From Spirochaetales bacterium (lineage in GTDB: Bacteria; Spirochaetota; Spirochaetia; Sphaerochaetales; Sphaerochaetaceae): a DNA stretch of 45,828 bases. Positions 24,372 through 32,313 of the stretch are shown here, piece by piece. Each line of letters starts with the position of its first letter. The first letter of the stretch is position 1. A model generated the notes under the pieces. The model searched no databases. It saw only the letters and a program-made list of their open reading frames with translations, and had not been told where the DNA came from. The stretch spans positions 1 through 45,828 of the forward strand of contig JAGABZ010000014.1 of NCBI GenBank assembly GCA_017614375.1, given 5' to 3'. A program made the translations under genes and the position numbers.

Positions 24372-24401
24372 ATTTTATCCGTCGGCGGGCTGAGAAGTCA
24401 A
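24372..24401 (-). promoter_or_regulatory. serA promoter
   Basis: On the minus strand TTGACT and TAAAAT are spaced 18 nt apart, about 20 nt before the serA ATG. Just upstream, GTCCGG (24413-24418) and CCGGAC (24423-24428) form a perfect 6-bp dyad between this promoter and the divergent ppx promoter. Confidence 0.7.
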
Positions 24402-24442
24402 TTTTATTCGGGGTCCGGCTGACCGGACGGGACGGTAAGGCC

Positions 24443-24471
24443 TTGGCCGGATGAGCCATGTGAGGTACTAT
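24443..24471 (+). promoter_or_regulatory. ppx promoter (predicted leaderless start)
   Basis: TTGGCC (24443-24448) and TACTAT (24466-24471) are spaced 17 nt apart, with the ATG after 7 nt. No Shine-Dalgarno can exist in such a transcript. Confidence 0.5.
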
Positions 24472-24478
24472 GTAGGAC

Positions 24479-25396
24479 ATGGACAGGGTCGCGGTAATCG
24501 ATGTCGGTTCGAACGGAATAAAGATCTTCGTCGGCGAGTCGGCGAATGACGGGACGGTGCGGACCGTTCTGGACACCAACAACATCACCAGACTGGGCGA
24601 GGGGCTTGATGCCACCGGACTGATAAGCGCCGATGTGATGCAGAGGAACGTGGACGCGGTGACAGAGTTCGCCGCGCAGGCCCGCTCTCTGGGTGCCGGC
24701 AGAATAGTCTGCGTCGGAACGATGGCCCTGCGAAAGGCCGGAAACTCCGCCGAATTCGCCGACAGGGTCAGACGCTCCTGCGGCATAAATGTAAGGATCA
24801 TCTCCGGAGAGGAGGAGGCCAGGCTCAGTTATCTGGCGGTGCTCAGCGGTCTTCGGATTGACAACGATGAGGAGCTCGTCGTCTTCGACACCGGTGGGGG
24901 AAGCACCGAATTCATCTACGGCAGGGGGCCTGAGATGGTCAGGCGCTTTTCGGTAAATACCGGTGCTGTGAGAATTACCGAGAACTATCTCAAGTCCGAC
25001 CCGGTGACGGCCGAAGAGGTCGCTGCTGCCATCGACAGAATCGACGGGGATTTTGCCGGGGCCGGGGTGGACGGTCATCCTCAGCGCCTGGTCGGACTCG
25101 GCGGTGCGGTCACCACCATGGGAGCGGTGAAACTGGGGATGCCCAGCTACGACCCCCGGAAAATCCAGGGCTCATGGCTCTCAAAAGCCGATGTTGAGGC
25201 CCAGATTGCCGAGTATAGTGCACGCACGATAGCCCGGCGCAGGCAGCTGCCCGGGCTGCAGCCCGGGAGGGCTGACGTGATTCTGGCCGGCGCCTGCATC
25301 GTAAAGGTCATAACCGACAGGCTGGGGACGGACGGACTTACCATCTCCCACAGGGGGCTCAGGCACGGCCTGGCGTATGAACTTCTGCGGGGCTGA
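24479..25396 (+). CDS. Ppx/GppA-family exopolyphosphatase / pppGpp phosphohydrolase
   Basis: This cytoplasmic phosphatase of the actin/ASKHA fold removes terminal phosphates from polyphosphate or converts pppGpp to ppGpp. At 305 residues it is the short form with only the catalytic domain. Motifs are VIDVGSNGIK (residues 6-15), SGEEEARLSY, VFDTGGGSTEFIYG, VGLGGAVTTMG and the final SHRGLRHGLAYELL. The start ATG at 24479 begins directly at the first motif. Which substrate dominates cannot be decided from sequence. The gene stands alone on the plus strand, divergent from serA, and may be read into the next gene since no strong terminator follows. Confidence 0.9.
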   Translation: MDRVAVIDVGSNGIKIFVGESANDGTVRTVLDTNNITRLGEGLDATGLISADVMQRNVDAVTEFAAQARSLGAGRIVCVGTMALRKAGNSAEFADRVRRSCGINVRIISGEEEARLSYLAVLSGLRIDNDEELVVFDTGGGSTEFIYGRGPEMVRRFSVNTGAVRITENYLKSDPVTAEEVAAAIDRIDGDFAGAGVDGHPQRLVGLGGAVTTMGAVKLGMPSYDPRKIQGSWLSKADVEAQIAEYSARTIARRRQLPGLQPGRADVILAGACIVKVITDRLGTDGLTISHRGLRHGLAYELLRG

Positions 25397-25444
25397 TCCG
25401 GATGCGGTGAAGCAGCGGGTCCGGGGAACCTGTTTTTTTTCGCC

Positions 25445-25490
25445 GGGGCGTGATATGATGAGTCAGATTTGATTATTCGGAGGACGCCCC
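25445..25490 (+). promoter_or_regulatory. Leader of the DHOD-like gene with bracketing inverted repeat
   Basis: GGGGCGT (25445-25451) and ACGCCCC (25484-25490) form a perfect 7-bp inverted repeat. The right arm sits between the Shine-Dalgarno GGAGG (25479-25483) and the ATG (25491). A TATGAT (25454-25459) inside the loop could be a -10 box but has no good -35. If transcription starts upstream, the stem would hold the ribosome site in its loop. If it starts from TATGAT, the repeat is a DNA-level site. Confidence 0.4.
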
Positions 25491-26471
25491 ATGGCCGACC
25501 TTAAGACCAGATATCTCAACCTTGAGCTCAAGAGCCCAGTAATCCTGGGCAGTTCACCGATGACCGGGAGCCTGGACAACCTCAAGCGGGCCGAGGACAA
25601 CGGAGCCGGCGCTGTGGTCCTGCGCTCGCTGTTCGAGGAGCTCATCACCGATGAGGCCCGTATCACCGTCGATTCGGCTTCGGGCTTCATGCCCTTTTCG
25701 GACGCTGCGAACTTTCTGGAGGGAGCCAGCAGGGACTATTTCCTGAACCAGTACCTCAAGCTCGTCCAGGACGCCAAAAAGTCCCTGTCCATCCCGGTAA
25801 TCCCGAGCATCTGCTGTAACACCCACGGTGCCTGGGTCGAGTACGCCAAGCGTTTCGAGGCCTGCGGGGCGGACGCGATTGAACTGAACTACTACATCCT
25901 CGCCTCCGATTCCAGAATCACCGGACAGCAGGTGGAAAAGATGTACCAGAACCTGATAAAGGCGGCCCGCAAGGCTGTCAGCATCCCGCTGGCGATAAAA
26001 ATCGGGCGGCAGTTCTCGTCGCTTTCCAACATGATCCACGTATTTGAAAGGCTCGGAGTGGACGGCATAGTCCTGTTCAACCGTTTCGTCCGCGCCGACA
26101 TCGACCTGGAGAGTCTGAAAATCAGTCCGGGCATGGTCCTGGGAAGCAAGGCGGACTATTCCGAAACCCTGCGCTGGATAGCCCTGATGGCGGCCGAGAC
26201 CAAGGTCGACTTCGCCGCCAGCACGGGAATCCACGACAGCGATACCGTCATCAAGATGCTCATAGCCGGGGCCAAGTGCGCCCAGCTGACATCGGCGGTG
26301 TACAACGAGGGATTTGAAGTCATCGGAAGATACAACAACGCCATTGAGCAGTTCATGGACAAGCACCACTTCAGTTCGCTGAACGATTTCATCGGCATCC
26401 TCGCCCAGGAGCGGATCAGCCAGCCGGAGGAGTGGGAGCGGGCCCAGTACATGAGGGTCCAGAGCAAATAA
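25491..26471 (+). CDS. Dihydroorotate-dehydrogenase-like flavoprotein
   Basis: This predicted cytoplasmic FMN-binding TIM-barrel protein has 326 residues. It resembles class 1 dihydroorotate dehydrogenases in fold (LKSPVILGSSPMTG at the start, IPLAIKIG in the middle, AASTGIHDSDTVIKMLIAGA before the end). However, the catalytic loop that normally reads ELNxSCPN is ELNYYILASD here. A true PyrD role is therefore doubtful, and this belongs to the DHOD-like group of unknown reaction. GGAGG precedes the ATG. It is followed after 12 nt by an acyltransferase gene and then a lipoprotein gene, so an operon is likely. No pyrimidine synthesis gene is nearby. Confidence 0.8.
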   Translation: MADLKTRYLNLELKSPVILGSSPMTGSLDNLKRAEDNGAGAVVLRSLFEELITDEARITVDSASGFMPFSDAANFLEGASRDYFLNQYLKLVQDAKKSLSIPVIPSICCNTHGAWVEYAKRFEACGADAIELNYYILASDSRITGQQVEKMYQNLIKAARKAVSIPLAIKIGRQFSSLSNMIHVFERLGVDGIVLFNRFVRADIDLESLKISPGMVLGSKADYSETLRWIALMAAETKVDFAASTGIHDSDTVIKMLIAGAKCAQLTSAVYNEGFEVIGRYNNAIEQFMDKHHFSSLNDFIGILAQERISQPEEWERAQYMRVQSK

Positions 26472-26483
26472 CGGAGGTCGGCA

Positions 26484-27632
26484 GTGCCGGAATTCGATTT
26501 CCAGTCAATCGCCCCTTACGACCCTGAGCAGGTTTCGCAGGCGGTTCAGAGGATTCTTGACTATCCGCAGTTTCTCAACAATCTGGCCTACTGTATCTAC
26601 AAGGGCAGCAAGCATTCCACCGCCAGGCTTTCGCGCACCCTCAAGGAAAGCCTGCCCGTGGCACTGAAGCAGGTCAGGACATGGAGCGACTTCCAGAAGC
26701 AGATTACCTGCCGCTACCTGATTCCGATCATTGAGAACAACTCCATAGATCTGTTCACCTTCGACGGGGTGGACAAGCTCGACAGGAGCAAGACCTACAC
26801 CTTTATCTCCAACCACCGCGACATCGTGCTGGACTGTACGCTGCTCGACTACGCCCTGTTCTACGGCGGGTTCGACAAACTCTGCGAGATGTGCCTCGGG
26901 GACAACCTGATGAAGAACAGTTTCTCCACCGACATGTTCAAACTCAACGGGGGAGTGACCGTGATGCGCAGCCTGCCGTCAAAAGAGGCCCTCAGCGCCG
27001 CCAGAAACCTTTCGGCCTATCTCAACCATGCCCTCCACGAGAATCGGAGCAATATCTGGATAGCACAGAAGAGCGGCCGCTCAAAGGACGGAATCGACAA
27101 TACCTCCACGGCGGTGCTGAAGATGCTCTACCTCGACTACCGCAACCGCGGCCTGAGCTTTGCCGAGGCGGTCAGGGAGATGAACATCGTCCCGGTGGTG
27201 ATCAGTTACCAGTACGACCCGTGCGATGTCCACAAGGGCAGGGAGCAGATCAAACGCCTGAAGAACGAAGGGGTCTACAAAAAGAGCAAGTACGAGGATG
27301 TGCTCAATCTGCTCCACGGCCTGCGCCGCTGGAAGGGCAACGTCCACCTCAGCGTCGGCACGCCGCTTACGGGGGAGTATGAAACCGCCACCGAGTGCGC
27401 CGCCGAGATTGACCGGCAGATTCATCTCAAGTACAGGCTCTGGGACACGAACTGGTTCTGCTACGACTACATAAACGGAACGAAGGAAAACGCGGACAAG
27501 TACCCGGAATTCCACCGCAGATCCTTCCTCCATCGCTTCAGATGGATTGATTCCGATGTAAAGCGCACGGCCATAACAGGTTATGCCAATCCTGTCATTT
27601 CATATCTCAACGCCCTGAAGGACGAGCAATGA
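26484..27632 (+). CDS. PlsB-like glycerolipid acyltransferase
   Basis: This membrane-associated acyltransferase has 382 residues and is probably involved in phospholipid synthesis or remodelling. The catalytic block FISNHRDIVLD (near residue 110) is the NHRDIVLD variant of the HxxxxD motif seen in PlsB-like proteins of anaerobic diderms. The substrate block WIAQKSGRSKDGID (near 190) corresponds to the EGR motif, with Ser replacing the usual Glu. VMRSLPSKEALSA lies between them. The start is GTG at 26484 with GGAGG 6 nt upstream. It overlaps the lipoprotein gene by 4 nt. Acyl-acceptor identity (glycerol-3-phosphate or lysophosphatidate) is not decidable. Confidence 0.82.
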   Translation: MPEFDFQSIAPYDPEQVSQAVQRILDYPQFLNNLAYCIYKGSKHSTARLSRTLKESLPVALKQVRTWSDFQKQITCRYLIPIIENNSIDLFTFDGVDKLDRSKTYTFISNHRDIVLDCTLLDYALFYGGFDKLCEMCLGDNLMKNSFSTDMFKLNGGVTVMRSLPSKEALSAARNLSAYLNHALHENRSNIWIAQKSGRSKDGIDNTSTAVLKMLYLDYRNRGLSFAEAVREMNIVPVVISYQYDPCDVHKGREQIKRLKNEGVYKKSKYEDVLNLLHGLRRWKGNVHLSVGTPLTGEYETATECAAEIDRQIHLKYRLWDTNWFCYDYINGTKENADKYPEFHRRSFLHRFRWIDSDVKRTAITGYANPVISYLNALKDEQ

Positions 27633-28105
27633 AGCGTTTTCTCCTCCTGGTGCTGATTCTGGGCTTGCTATGCGGCTGTTCGAACCAGTCCTTTGCCGTG
27701 AATGAAATCATCGCCGTGCCGTACTCGCTGGACAGCAGTAGCGGCCGGATGGGGCTGGCTTTGTATCTGGACACCACGCTGGACGAAACCCAAGACCCGC
27801 TTCAGCTGACGCTGAGTTCACCCGACGGGGTCTATGTCTGGTCATTCACCGCCTCGACCGCAGTCATTGAAAACACAGTCTGGGCGGGTTCCTCGGATAT
27901 TTGCATGCCGGACGGAATCGACCTTCCCCAGGGGGAATGGGAGCTTAAGATCGCCGTACCCGACGGAAGGGTTTTCGTCCGGGGCCTGAGCGTCCGCTAT
28001 GATACGCGCTTGGACTCCGATCCGGAGGAGTTCACCGGAAACGGCTACAAAGTATATTACTACAGACCTGAGAATTACGCGATTATCAGGGAGAGCGGGG
28101 ACTAA
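27629..28105 (+). CDS. Small lipoprotein of unknown function
   Basis: This 158-residue protein has a signal peptide ending in the lipobox LLCGC (Cys17), so it is lipid-anchored. The rest looks like one beta-sandwich domain, with strands such as MGLALYLDTTLD, LQLTLSSPDGVYVWSF and WELKIAVPDGRVFVRGLSVRYD. I do not recognise the family. Its ATG overlaps the acyltransferase stop (ATGA). Its TAA overlaps the convergent mutL stop by 2 nt, leaving no room for a terminator. Confidence 0.75.
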   Translation: MKRFLLLVLILGLLCGCSNQSFAVNEIIAVPYSLDSSSGRMGLALYLDTTLDETQDPLQLTLSSPDGVYVWSFTASTAVIENTVWAGSSDICMPDGIDLPQGEWELKIAVPDGRVFVRGLSVRYDTRLDSDPEEFTGNGYKVYYYRPENYAIIRESGD

Positions 28106-29874
28106 TCTAGCCTGCCGACGGATTGACGCAGCGTCTTTTCGGTGATTTCGGTGACAAAGACCCGGCCGTGGGGACAGCAGGGCTTTTCCATTTTGAATAC
28201 TTCATCCAGGATGGCGCAGGCTGTCAGACTGTCCACCTCGTCGCCGGCCTTTATCGCGCTGCGGCAGGCCATGGTGGAAAACAGCTTCTTTTCGATCTCC
28301 TCAAGGTCCCCGGTGTTTTCGCAAATGAAGCGGGCCACGGGCTCCTCGGCGTCCCTGGCCACCAGAGGCAGGGCGTCAATCTCCCAGACCATCTCCTCCG
28401 GGCGGGTCAGCTCAATCCCCCAGTCGGAGTATATGTACGATGATTCGAGGAGGAACCTGTCAGTATCCGGCTCCACTTCAAAGCGGTAGGGAATCAACAG
28501 GCGCTGAATCTGGCGGTCAGCCTTGAATCTGTCATACAGGATTCTCTCATGGGCGGCGTGCTGGTCAACAAAGAGAAGCTTGTCATCCTTTTCGACGATG
28601 AGAAACAGCCTGAACGCCTGTCCCAGATAGATATACGGACGCTCCGGCGCGTTTTTTACCGGTTTGGTGACCGTGTCGGGCCTGGTTTTGTCCAGAACGG
28701 TGCGGGCCTTTTCGAACCAGAGCGGGTCGAACGAGCGCGGATCCTCCCTGAAGTCCGAAACGGCAAAGCCCCGGTTTCTCTGCGGCCGGGGAGGTGCCTC
28801 TGTGAAAGCGGGCTTGAGGGGGCCGGCCGGTTCTGCCGGGGTCAGGTCGGGCTGGACCGGTTCGGGGACAGCGACGGCCTGAGGGCTCACCGGGCGGATT
28901 GTGCGGTTTATCTGTGTCCGGATCATCGTGGTGACCCAGCTCTGGACCTGGGACTTGATCCGGATTCTGCACTCCTTCTTGGCAGGATGGATGTTGAAGT
29001 CCACCAGCTCCGGTTTGATGGTGACAAACAGGCAGAAGAAGGGGAAGCGTCCTCCGGGGAACTGCTCCGAATAGCCGTTGGTGACCGCGGTGACCAGGGA
29101 GAAATCCTCGATGCAGTGGCAGTTTACAAAGATTCTTATCCTGCTGCGGTCGGAGCGGTAGGACTCGGAAACTGTTCCAACTCCGAACAGGGAGAAGTTC
29201 TCGTCGGTCTCGGCAAAGGTCCGGCAGTCTGTTTCAATAAAGCCGTTTTCCCCGCGGTGGCAGTCGATGAAGCGCTGCGTGGCATCGGCGGCAGGCAGGT
29301 GAAGCTTGAGCTGACCGTCGATGAAAAAACGGAATTCGACGGCGGGGAAGGCCAGGGCCTTTTGAATCAGCACAGTGCGGCACATGGCACTTTCCGAGGC
29401 GGGGCGTTTGAGGAACATCCTCCGCGCCGGGATCCGTTCAAAGAGGTTCTTTACGCTGACGGTGGTACCTGCGGCCGGGACGGCTGACTGCTCAAGCGGC
29501 TGTACGACCGTGTTGTCCACGGTCTTTGACCAGCCGCCGCTGGAGATGGTCAGGCGGCTGCACGAGGCTATGCTGTACAGCGCCTCGCCCCTGAAGCCCA
29601 TCGTCCGCACGCAGAAAAGGTCATCGAGGGTCTTTATCTTGCTCGTCGCATGGGGATTGCAGGTCAGCTCGAGATCCTCGCGGCTGATTCCCCGGCCGTC
29701 GTCGGAGACGATTATCGAGTCAAGCCCGCCGTTCTCGACTGATACGGAGATAGAAGAGGCGCCGGCGTCGACGCTGTTGTCCACAAGTTCCCGTACTACC
29801 GAAGCGGGACGGTCTATGACCTCGCCGGCGGCAATCCGCTGCACGAGGGCGGGGTCAAGGACTGATATGCTCAT
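28102..29874 (-). CDS. mutL: DNA mismatch repair protein MutL, endonuclease-type
   Basis: MutL links MutS to strand incision in mismatch repair. The 590-residue protein has the GHKL ATPase domain (RIAAGEVIDRP, VRELVDNSVDAG, DDGRGI, ATSKIKTLDDL, GFRGEAL). A proline-rich linker (about 325-395) precedes a C-terminal dimerisation/nuclease domain. That domain has LFVDQHAAHERILYD, the endonuclease motif with Asp in place of the final Glu, plus ACRSAIKAGD and CCPHGR. It should therefore nick DNA itself, as in bacteria lacking MutH. The ATG at 29874 overlaps the upstream outer-membrane gene by ATGA, so translation is coupled to it. Its stop overlaps the convergent lipoprotein gene. Confidence 0.95.
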   Translation of the reverse strand: MSISVLDPALVQRIAAGEVIDRPASVVRELVDNSVDAGASSISVSVENGGLDSIIVSDDGRGISREDLELTCNPHATSKIKTLDDLFCVRTMGFRGEALYSIASCSRLTISSGGWSKTVDNTVVQPLEQSAVPAAGTTVSVKNLFERIPARRMFLKRPASESAMCRTVLIQKALAFPAVEFRFFIDGQLKLHLPAADATQRFIDCHRGENGFIETDCRTFAETDENFSLFGVGTVSESYRSDRSRIRIFVNCHCIEDFSLVTAVTNGYSEQFPGGRFPFFCLFVTIKPELVDFNIHPAKKECRIRIKSQVQSWVTTMIRTQINRTIRPVSPQAVAVPEPVQPDLTPAEPAGPLKPAFTEAPPRPQRNRGFAVSDFREDPRSFDPLWFEKARTVLDKTRPDTVTKPVKNAPERPYIYLGQAFRLFLIVEKDDKLLFVDQHAAHERILYDRFKADRQIQRLLIPYRFEVEPDTDRFLLESSYIYSDWGIELTRPEEMVWEIDALPLVARDAEEPVARFICENTGDLEEIEKKLFSTMACRSAIKAGDEVDSLTACAILDEVFKMEKPCCPHGRVFVTEITEKTLRQSVGRLD

Positions 29875-32246
29875 TTGCTCAGGCTCTGCTTGCTCAGGTC
29901 GACGTTGACCAGCAGGGAAATCGCCGGGTTGAGCTTGTCACCTGCATAGAGGGTTCCGGCTCTCAGCTGGGCGCTGATGACCTTTGTGAAGCGGAGCTCG
30001 ACACCGATCCAGGTGTCGGAGTATCTGCTGTCCACAAAGTTCTTTATAGCCTGAAGCTTGGAGTACTCACCCTTGAGGGCGTGGTACAGGTCGACCATTC
30101 TGGTGGACATGCCGAGCTGGCTGTAGTTGAGCACCACGCTGAAGGCGTCGAAGTCGAGGCTGAGCTTGAGAGCAGCCACATCGGCGTTGACTCCGGCGTA
30201 GTTGCTGTCCGAAATCGTCTTTGACGAGTACTCGTACGGAACGTCGAGGTAGGAGTACAGGCTGACGTGTTCCCCGATCTTCAGCCGGGTTCTGGCGATG
30301 ATGTCGATGGACGAGCGCTCGATGGCGTTGGCGTCCTCGAAGTATCCGTAGAAATCCTGGCTCTTCGTGTCGTTGATAAGGCTGGAGAACCTTCTGCCGC
30401 GGTTCCATGCGCCGGCCAGATCGAGCTGGAAGTTGCCCGAAGTGGCTGTCATGCTTACCCGACCCTCAAGCATGAAGCGCTTGAAGAGGTTCTCGCGGGT
30501 GATCGACAGGGCGTCGTCGTAGACGAACGAGGCGCCGACCGAGATGTTGAAGGTTCTGGTGCTTGAGACCCTCATGCCGGCGTCGAGCATCGGATAGAGC
30601 TCCACGGAAAGCGGCGAGAGTGTGTTGAGTCTGCCGTAGGCACCGGCTCCGAAGGTCAGCTTGTTGACCGAATAGGCCAGGCGTCCGCCGCCCCAGAGCT
30701 TTCCTTCGCGGTTCTTTGCCACATCGTCGGCAAAGACGGTCAGGTCGATCTTGTCTGTATTGATCGAGGAGAAGAAGGTCATCCTTCTTTCCGGATAGAA
30801 CGTGTCAAAGTCATGATCGATTGAGGCGATGAAGAAGTTCGGCGCGAAGTCGAAGTTCTCCTTTGTGCCCAGATAGAGGTGGAACCTGCTTTGGAGGGTG
30901 CCCAGGCGCAGCTCGTCGACGAACTGCAGGGCGTACCTGACATAGGAGAAGATTCCGCCGGTCGTCGGAGGCAGGTACCAGGCTTTAATCGCGTCGAGGT
31001 CGAACGGATACAGGGCGCTGTCAAAGAGGTTCAGGCTCAGATGCAGGGTGTTGTAGTCCGCATAGCCGGTGACCTTGGCTCCTGCGCTGAAAGATCCGGC
31101 GTATTTCGCCCAGACACCGATGTTCAGTCCGATGTCGGATGAGGCCTCGGACTTGATCACCGTCAGGGTCTCGGGAAGCTGGCGGGCCTGTTCCTCGGCT
31201 GCAGGCTCCTCTGCGGCGGGTTCTTCGGCGGCGGGTTCAGGCTCGGCTGTCGGCTCGACGGTGCTGATGCTCAGAGCCGGCGCGGGAGCTGCGCTGAGCG
31301 AGGAAACGGCCTGGGCCATCGGCAGGTTGATTACGACAGGCTGAGCCGGCTCGGGTTCCGGGGCAGGGACGGTCTCTTCGACTGCAGGCTCTTCGGCGAC
31401 GGGCTCCTCGGTGACGGGCTCGGGCTCGGTTACAGGCTCAATTTCCGCGGCCGGCTCCTCTGCTGCAGGCTCCGGTTCGGAGGCAGGTTCCTCGGCTACA
31501 GGCTCCGGTTCAGCGACAGGCTCCTCGGCTACGGGTTCGGGTTCAGGCTGGGGAGCGGGCTCGGCTACCGGCTGAGGCTCGACAGCCGGTACCTCCGCGG
31601 GCTGCGGCTCCTCAGCGGCCTTTGCAGCTGCTTCCTGAGCGGCCTGCTGGCTCTTGAAGACCTCGTTTCCGAAGATCATCGAGCGGTAAGCATCAAGCTC
31701 CCAGGCCTCGGAAGGGGCCTTTGTGGAGGCGAAATCGCGGCAGGTGCCGTCGGAAATCGAGAAGCGCTGGTGGGTTATCTTGTTGTAGGCAATGGCGGAA
31801 CCGCCGCTGACATAGGCCTGCTCGGCTCCGGTGGTGGATACGATGATGATTGTGCTGTCGGAGAAGAAGTAGTAGGTCATCACCGGGGTGCTCACCGACA
31901 TCGGGGTGGACAGACCGCCGATGGCGAACTCGGCGCTTCCGGTGGCGAGGGTCAGGGACGGGTTGACGTCGGAGAGGCTGCCGATCTGGAGGATGGAATT
32001 CGCTCCGAGTTTCACCTCGAGCGTTCCGGCGGAAATCTCGACCGGTCTGACCGCGGTGGCGAAGATATACCCGTTCTCAAGCGGGGCCGTACCGGCTTCG
32101 CGATTAACCGCGGCGCCCTCGGCGTCGTAGACTTTCAGTCCGGACTCACCGCTTCCCGAAACGGGAACGGTCACGGCTCCGACGGTAAAAACGGCAAGAA
32201 ACGCGACGGCGAACAGGGTCGTGAGAATCTTCTTCATTGTCTTCAT
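29871..32246 (-). CDS. FecR-like domain / Pro-Glu linker / outer-membrane barrel protein
   Basis: This exported protein of 791 residues has three parts. A signal peptide (MKTMKKILTTLFAVAFLAVFTVGA) leads into a FecR-like beta domain (about residues 35-175) with GTLEVKLGANSILQIGSLSD and MSVSTPVMTYYF. Residues about 205-365 are a low-complexity linker of EPEPVAEE-type repeats, like the rod of TonB. Residues about 375-791 alternate amphipathic strands (FHLYLGTKENFDFAP, LTFGAGAYGRL, FNISVGASFVYDD) like an outer-membrane barrel. The linker could span the periplasm or bind peptidoglycan. AAGGAG lies 8 nt before the first ATG. mutL overlaps its end by 4 nt, an odd partnership. The function is unknown. 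Confidence 0.8.
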   Translation of the reverse strand: MKTMKKILTTLFAVAFLAVFTVGAVTVPVSGSGESGLKVYDAEGAAVNREAGTAPLENGYIFATAVRPVEISAGTLEVKLGANSILQIGSLSDVNPSLTLATGSAEFAIGGLSTPMSVSTPVMTYYFFSDSTIIIVSTTGAEQAYVSGGSAIAYNKITHQRFSISDGTCRDFASTKAPSEAWELDAYRSMIFGNEVFKSQQAAQEAAAKAAEEPQPAEVPAVEPQPVAEPAPQPEPEPVAEEPVAEPEPVAEEPASEPEPAAEEPAAEIEPVTEPEPVTEEPVAEEPAVEETVPAPEPEPAQPVVINLPMAQAVSSLSAAPAPALSISTVEPTAEPEPAAEEPAAEEPAAEEQARQLPETLTVIKSEASSDIGLNIGVWAKYAGSFSAGAKVTGYADYNTLHLSLNLFDSALYPFDLDAIKAWYLPPTTGGIFSYVRYALQFVDELRLGTLQSRFHLYLGTKENFDFAPNFFIASIDHDFDTFYPERRMTFFSSINTDKIDLTVFADDVAKNREGKLWGGGRLAYSVNKLTFGAGAYGRLNTLSPLSVELYPMLDAGMRVSSTRTFNISVGASFVYDDALSITRENLFKRFMLEGRVSMTATSGNFQLDLAGAWNRGRRFSSLINDTKSQDFYGYFEDANAIERSSIDIIARTRLKIGEHVSLYSYLDVPYEYSSKTISDSNYAGVNADVAALKLSLDFDAFSVVLNYSQLGMSTRMVDLYHALKGEYSKLQAIKNFVDSRYSDTWIGVELRFTKVISAQLRAGTLYAGDKLNPAISLLVNVDLSKQSLSK
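31195..31625 (-). repeat. Degenerate tandem repeats coding the Pro/Glu/Ala linker
   Basis: Imperfect repeats of codons for EPEPVAEEPVA and PAAEEPAAEE occupy this part of the FecR-like/barrel gene, in a main block (about 31370-31625) and a shorter block (about 31195-31250). Copy-number change by recombination or slippage is plausible and would alter the linker length in frame in 3-nt multiples. Confidence 0.75.
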
Positions 32247-32284
32247 TCACAGCACTCCTTGCGTGAGCGTACACGCATGCGAAT

Positions 32285-32313
32285 ATTATAATGCAACTAC
32301 GATTATCTTTCCA
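32285..32313 (-). promoter_or_regulatory. Promoter of the FecR-barrel/mutL operon
   Basis: On the minus strand TGGAAA and TATAAT are spaced 17 nt apart, about 39 nt before the ATG. The -35 lies in the end of the ttcA gene. Downstream a small hairpin (GCGTG-N6-CACGC, about 32262-32277) sits just before the Shine-Dalgarno. Confidence 0.65.

Noticed and set aside
25415-25440. Terminator after ppx (GGGTCC...GGAACC followed by T8)
   Set aside because: The arms contain a mismatch and leave only a 2-nt loop, so a stable hairpin is doubtful despite the T-run. It was not listed as a feature.
31195-31625. CRISPR-like or other non-coding repeat array
   Set aside because: The repeats are in frame, encode a Pro/Glu/Ala linker, have no fixed spacer length and lie inside a continuous gene.
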